Made by a program: the position numbers and the translations under genes. From positions 39,636,631 through 39,700,630 of the forward strand of contig NC_092568.1 of NCBI RefSeq assembly GCF_037975245.1: a stretch of DNA of 64,000 nt. The letters run 5' to 3'. Positions 58,855 through 64,000 of the stretch are shown here, in pieces (position 1 is the stretch's first letter; the number at the start of each line of letters is the position of its first letter). This DNA is from Apostichopus japonicus. Lineage: Eukaryota; Echinodermata; Holothuroidea; Aspidochirotida; Stichopodidae. The notes under the pieces were generated by a model. That model saw only the letters and a program-made list of their open reading frames with translations. It did not search any database and was not told where the DNA came from.

Positions 58855-60511
58855 CAGTGGCGTAGCCAGCGGGGGAAGGGGGCAGGGGGCGGGAGCCCCC
58901 CAGTTGAAATGCTCGCCCCCACTTGCCCCCCAAATGGAATTATTGACTGAGAAAAAAAAACTTGAATGCACACTAAATATGTTGCTGGGCCTTTGTGCAT
59001 ATTACCATGGTTTTTATGCAATTTTTATTCTTTACCTTTTACCAAATTCTCTATCTGCGAAATTGGATGGCCAAAATAAAAATCACCTCCATGGGAACAT
59101 TGCCTTGAAAAAGAGTGTGACCCAAGCAGCAGCGCAAAAAACGCCACTGTCTCTGTATTGTCAAATGTGGAAACGGGTTGGCAATTTAATTAAACGGTCT
59201 CCGCGGCACTCACAAGCGGAGGCTACGTTCAGTTTATGTTCACATGGTTATCACTGATCCCTGGATTGTGTTCCGAAATGATTCACACGTGAGTGACGTG
59301 TATGGCAGAATGAATATCACAGTATTTAGAAACAATTTGCATTTTGACTGAAACTAACATGTTTTGCTACGCCTACGCGACCAATCGCGATGTGTTTCTT
59401 GGGTTAGGTGCATTCAACACAGAACAGCCTAGTAGTCTATACGTTTGTGTTTCCTTAGTGAGCTCATAGGCCCGATGTGACCAGACGTCCCCGAGTTCCG
59501 GGGACAGTCCCCGATTACAGTGTGCCGTCCCCAATGAACAAGTGTCCCACAAAATGTACCCGATTCGTCAAAATGTTCAGGAATTTCGAAAATATCCCAC
59601 ATTATTAGTAAAATAATTGTAAAAACAAATTTAGTCAAGTGTGCAGTCGCAAAACGGAACTTATAACCAGTATTTCAGGTGGGCCAGTGAAAAGTGGAAA
59701 CACTGTTAAAAATATGCTAGATCGATCTAGCCTAGCACTCTTTCGACCGTATAAATGGCAACTACGGCTACACAACGACACTTATATTGTGAGTATGAGC
59801 AAATCACAAGCTCTTAAATAACCACGTAAAGTAAGTGGATTTCATTTAAGATAAAGCTACAATTTTTGGAAATAAAAATTGATTTAAAAAGTGTTTCAAA
59901 GTATCAATATTTTACATCTAAGCACCTTAGGCACTTGAAAATATCCCCCCTCCCTTTAACCCCTCCCCCATATCAGTCACGCAATAAATGTCCCCGATTT
60001 CATTCACGAAAATATGGTCACCTTAAAAGTCTGTAATAGGTCGCGAAATTCGTCGATAAGATCGCAGACAGTCATCAGAATAGGCGAATTAACCTTCGCT
60101 AGACTGTTTGAGTGAACTCTAGAAAGGGCAAAAGAAGGGCCTGAAGGGGGGAGGGATGATAACATCTTTTGTTGATTGGGGGGGGGTGGTTAAACTCCCA
60201 GGCAAGTCAGCTATCATGCTGATCATTTTTGAATACTGACAGAAAGAGCATAGTCTATTCAGATTTTTAAAGAGATTATCGATGACTTTTTCAGTGATCT
60301 GTTTTATCGTAAATGTGGAAATAACTTAAACGTCAGCTAACTAGAGTGACCATCTGTACCCTACATTGCTGACACAAACCCGATTTGCCACAGTTTGTCA
60401 TGCAAACTGTTTGGTTTTTCTTTTGTACTAGCTTAGTCTGCCCCACCAATCATACCCTTCGCCCCCCCCCCCCCTTGGCCCCCCAGATGGAAAAGTCTGG
60501 CTACGCCACTG
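58855..60511. mobile_element. hAT-like element (1.66 kb) interrupting the last exon
   Basis: Ends are CAGTGGCGTAGCCAG and CTGGCTACGCCACTG, a perfect 15-bp inverted repeat. They are flanked by a perfect 8-bp target duplication, cattaaag (58847-58854 and 60512-60519). No transposase frame. A second, smaller repeat may be nested at about 59474-60024 (gtgaccagacgtccccg ... cccgattt...tggtcacc). Confidence 0.94.
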
Positions 60512-60519
60512 CATTAAAG

Positions 60520-60566
60520 ACTTCATCTGGAACCAAAATAGGAAAAGCGATCCATTGAATTTTTGA
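60520..60566 (+). pseudogene. Last exon of the decayed recombinase-like gene, 3' part
   Basis: It continues the reading frame of 58676-58854 after the hAT element: DFIWNQNRKSDPLNF and then TGA. Confidence 0.7.
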
Positions 60567-60919
60567 CACTATACCACCTTTGATCATGGCCTTTGCATTA
60601 CTGTTACTACTACACTTATACTTCCCTTTTCTCACTGACTCAAATAAGTACTACTTGTCCCTTCTCAATCCCAGAGAAAAATATTGTGGAAGACCTTCCA
60701 AAATTTAACATGCAAGTAATTGAGGTCTTTGATGCATTCATTGAGGTGCATTTAGGGTTTATCAGTTGCGGTAGAAAAAGTTGGTGACAATGATGACTTT
60801 GTTATACACTATGTTTAGTTAATCAATTAGAGTATTTGAAGTTATGTATAAGTAAAATGATGGTTGGAGTATATACCAGTAAAATTTTAACATTCACTTG
60901 TCTTAGATATTCTTTTAAA

Positions 60920-61600
60920 TTTACAGTGACGCTGTTGTCAATAAAAAAAAACAAATAGTTTGTGATATAATCCTATGATATGAACATCATCCCTTCAATA
61001 TTATGGGTGAACCAAGAAGACTGTGAGGGGGGGGGGGGGGAGAAGTGAGAGAGGTAGGTGCTTTACTCTTATTAAAGTTTATTTAGTTTTTATATAGTTT
61101 TAAAGTTAAACATAATGTGTTTTAAAGATAACGTGTTTTAAAGTTAAGCAAGTTGTTTAATTTGCACATTTCACCAGTCATCTTTCTAGATTTCCTTTCA
61201 GTTTAACAGAAATGTTGTTGCTAATACAAGAACAGGTAGTTTGTTTGCATAATCCTATGATATGGACTTTGGTTAGTTGAATTTGTAAACAGTTGCATCA
61301 TCCCTTCAATATGATTGGTGTACCAAGAAGGGTGTGAGGGGGAGGGGTTTGGAGAAGTGAGGGAGTTGAGAGTTTTATTCTAATAGTTGCAGACTTGGTT
61401 TTATTAAAATGAAGCTTAGTGTTATAAAGTTCACCAATTTTCTTCACACATTTTAACATTTAACCTTATTCTAGATTTCCATTCGATTTTACAGTGCGGT
61501 TGATATCATTACAAGAACAGATTTATAGTTTGTTATGTAATCCTATGATATGGACTTTCCTTAGTTTCACCATGCAGTTTGCTTTGAGCTTATATGTACA
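60920..61600. repeat. Three tandem copies of a ~280-bp unit
   Basis: The shared phrases are tttaacag/tttacagtg, ataatcctatgatatg(g/a)ac, atcatcccttcaatat, gtg(t/a)accaagaag and a G-rich gtgaggggg...gagaagtgag block. Copies start at about 60920, 61195 and 61485; the third is partial. Confidence 0.75.
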
Positions 61601-62550
61601 GTGTACATGCCTCGTGTGACTTCCTTTTTAAGTTTTACCAGTGAGGAGTGTATGCATGAACTACCCATCAGTTAAAGCATGTTGATTTTGTTGTTATCAA
61701 TGTTTAAACTTTTGTGTTTGTTGTTGCATACTTTAATTTTATTTCATTAAGTGGCGTTTTAGTATAGCCCTAGTATGTGGTTACCATACCCCGTTCTATA
61801 ACATGATTGCAAGTGGTAGTGCATCTCATTACTTCAATAATAAATAAAAGTGGGGCTTGTGCCGATGAATTGTCAACCTGAGCAAGGATTTATTGACATA
61901 CCTTACATTCATAGCTGATTGTTGATGATGTTCACTTTCGTTAGATATTAAAGGGAAATTGTATCTGAGCTTGTTCATGTATTTGCTTGAATAGATGGCA
62001 TATCTAATAATGTCTCCTACTCCTTTATGGTTGTTGGTAGGCCTATACTTGTTGTGGCCTATAATGAATTTTTCACATAAAATAGCTAAAGGTCATGAGA
62101 CAATGGTGAAGGCATATTGCACCACAAGTCAATTTCTGCAACTTGTAGATCTGCTGTATTATGTCATTATTCTTTGCATCGTAAAGGTCTACATCGTAAA
62201 GCTTAAACCTATCAGCCAATTCCGATGAAATGTTTTATTACCTACTGAGCTTAAAATCGTGTAGACTTGGACCCCGCCACTGATTGTGTCATCAAAATTG
62301 TTGAGGGTTCACTGGTTAGCTATTTTGTTTGTCTTTCTAAACTACACACAAATTTACAGCTCAATATAGTTTAGACACAAACAAATGGTTATCTATTACA
62401 TATATGTACAGAAAATAAATCTTTTATTAGGGCAATAATTCGATGTTTTAGGATGCTTTAGGCAGCCATATGTACACATAGCTGTGATATCCAACCGGTT
62501 GTGCAAACACGTCCCGCTTATATTTTAGGAAACTCTCTGCTAAAGTGTGC
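61601..62550. other. No gene recognised
   Basis: AT-rich sequence without a clear exon. The 77-codon frame at 61995-62228 is hydrophobic but shows no family resemblance. Confidence 0.4.
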
Positions 62551-63000
62551 ACGACCACAATTGGATAATATTCATCAAAGTCCACAGTTGATACATGGAA
62601 ACTTTACACTAAAGACACAGCATGTTCATAGTTGGATAGAATTCATTAAATTCAACAATTGATATATGGAAACGCCACACTAGGGACACAGCGCTTGCCT
62701 ACAGTTGGATAGTATTCATCAATTCCACAGTTGATATGGGGAACTCCACTCTATAGACACATCAAGTCCACATTGGGATAGTATTCATCAATTCCACAGC
62801 TGACATGGGAAAACTCCACCTATAGACACATCAAGTCCACAATGGGATAGTATTCATTCAATTCCACAGTTGATGTATTTAAACTCCACACTAAAGACAC
62901 AGCGTGTCCACAGTTGGAAAGTATTCATTAAATTCCACAGTTGATAAATGGAAACTTCACACTATAGGCATCCGTGTCCTCGGTTGGCTAGTACGAAATT
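62551..63000. repeat. Minisatellite, ~72-78-bp unit, about 6 copies
   Basis: The phrase ggatagtattcatcaattcc, then acagttgata(t)atgg, aaactccacactaaagacac and agcgtgtccacagtt repeats with drift. Confidence 0.88.
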
Positions 63001-63049
63001 CAGTCACATTATTTCAACAGTTGAGATGTGAAAAATCACGTTGATCACT

Positions 63050-63640
63050 AATGATGACTAATTATGATGTTTATGTGGCACTTGTCTGTTAATTACATAT
63101 ACAGAAAATATGCCTTTAACAGTAGGGTGGAGGTTTGAGCTGTCACATGTTAAAAATATCTGGCATGGAGGTTGTTCCACATGTCCCTGGCTAGAGTTGG
63201 GGAAACTCCATACTACAGTGTGTCCAGCATTGGATTGGATTCCCGTTGTGTCCACAATTAATATGTGTTTACCCACACTATACCCTGTCCACGATTGGAT
63301 AGCCCGTTATTCCCATGATGTCCACAGTTGAATTGTGGAATATCACATATTGGTATTTGATCATAAATGATGAATAATCCTAATGTTTGTGTTCGGAAGT
63401 TATAGGGTGGTGGTTTGAGCTGTCATGTGTTGCAAGGACCTGGCATATACATATGCTATTAACATATGTCCCCAGTTAGAATTGGTAAATCCCCATACCA
63501 GTGTGTCCACTGTCGGATAGAATTCCCTTTCCATCCACAGTTGGTATGTGGAATGTACACACAATTGTGTGTCCACGAATAAATTCTCCACACGGTGGCA
63601 TGCGGGAAAATAACATAATGGTAATTGATCGTAAATGATC
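63050..63640. repeat. Two diverged ~300-bp tandem copies related to the minisatellite
   Basis: The phrase agggtggaggtttgagctgt recurs at about 63123 and 63404, followed in each by ctggcat, catgtcccc/catgtccct, a gtgtgtccac/gtgtgtccag and a tgatcataaatga/tgatcgtaaatga phrase. It is a higher-order extension of the array at 62551-63000. Nothing recognisable follows to 64000. Confidence 0.7.
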
Positions 63641-64000
63641 ACAAAAATAAACAAATCACTTATTACATAATGTTTTATTAACAATCAAGGAAGTGCGCTT
63701 TGTAACATGTATAAATTAACTTGATACGAAGACGTCCACACTTGCATAGTATCAACACATGGTCCCCGATTGAGAGCATTTACATGTAAGTGTGTGTATG
63801 TGTACAGATGTGCTTTGTATTTTAAATAAGGCATTGCTTCATTCGGTTGACCTAATGCAGCATTGCCATAATAACTATCAGCAGTTATTTCTAAACGACG
63901 CGTAAGTAACCACAAAGGTGGGAGAAACCCGCAAGGGCTTATGGATTACAACTTAAACTTCGGGTGGCTTCCAATTCAACATTTTTGACTCAAACTTGGA

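Noticed and set aside
58904-59257. 117-codon plus-strand frame
   Set aside because: It lies inside the hAT element, begins in its low-complexity end and has no family resemblance.

Overview
This is eukaryotic, intron-rich, AT-rich genomic DNA, most likely from an invertebrate animal. Two conserved metazoan genes lie on the minus strand, both split by introns with canonical GT/AG junctions. The background is full of non-autonomous hAT elements, minisatellites and foldback-type DNA. An echinoderm (perhaps a sea cucumber) is my guess, because foldback elements with tandem-repeat arms are known there. That is inference from style, not proof.

Layout. (1) 1-11.4 kb: part of a mitochondrial-type acetyl-CoA synthetase gene (ACSS1-like, minus strand). 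Seven exons can be joined in phase; the C-terminal exons lie off the left edge and the N-terminal exons were not found. Its introns carry a hAT element (531-1553) and several minisatellites. One minisatellite (9058-9944) was built from the end of an ACSS1 exon. (2) 11.4-16.6 kb: a broken Ty1/copia fragment with a 3' LTR, then a 48-bp minisatellite split by a 1.4-kb hAT element. (3) 16.6-25.1 kb: NAA40 (NatD histone N-terminal acetyltransferase, minus strand). Seven exons join in perfect phase to the stop codon; only a tiny first exon is missing. A TTAA- or TA-flanked MITE sits in its intron. (4) 26.3-50.1 kb: the dominant feature. Two ~11.6-kb foldback elements, A (26257-37948) and B (38525-50093), lie in inverted orientation to each other. 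Each has arms made of 15-30 tandem copies of a ~179-bp satellite, in opposite orientation, around a nearly identical ~3.4-kb non-coding core that itself holds a nested hAT element. A stripped-down terminus of a third copy lies between them. (5) 50.1-51.8 kb: a 5'-truncated CR1/L2-like LINE with a hAT element inside it, followed by a loose satellite fragment. (6) 52.6-60.6 kb: a decayed multi-exon gene with a SET-domain remnant, an acidic repeat region, zinc-finger-like motifs, a tyrosine-recombinase-like domain and a terminal exon cut by another hAT element. (7) 60.6-64 kb: no gene; three tandem-repeat families.

No operon-like cooperation is expected here. ACSS1 (mitochondrial acetate activation to acetyl-CoA) and NAA40 (acetyl-CoA-dependent histone tail acetylation) are tandem neighbours on one strand. 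Both touch acetyl-CoA, but that is probably coincidence. The most unusual content is the pair of satellite-armed foldback elements next to the 5' side of NAA40.
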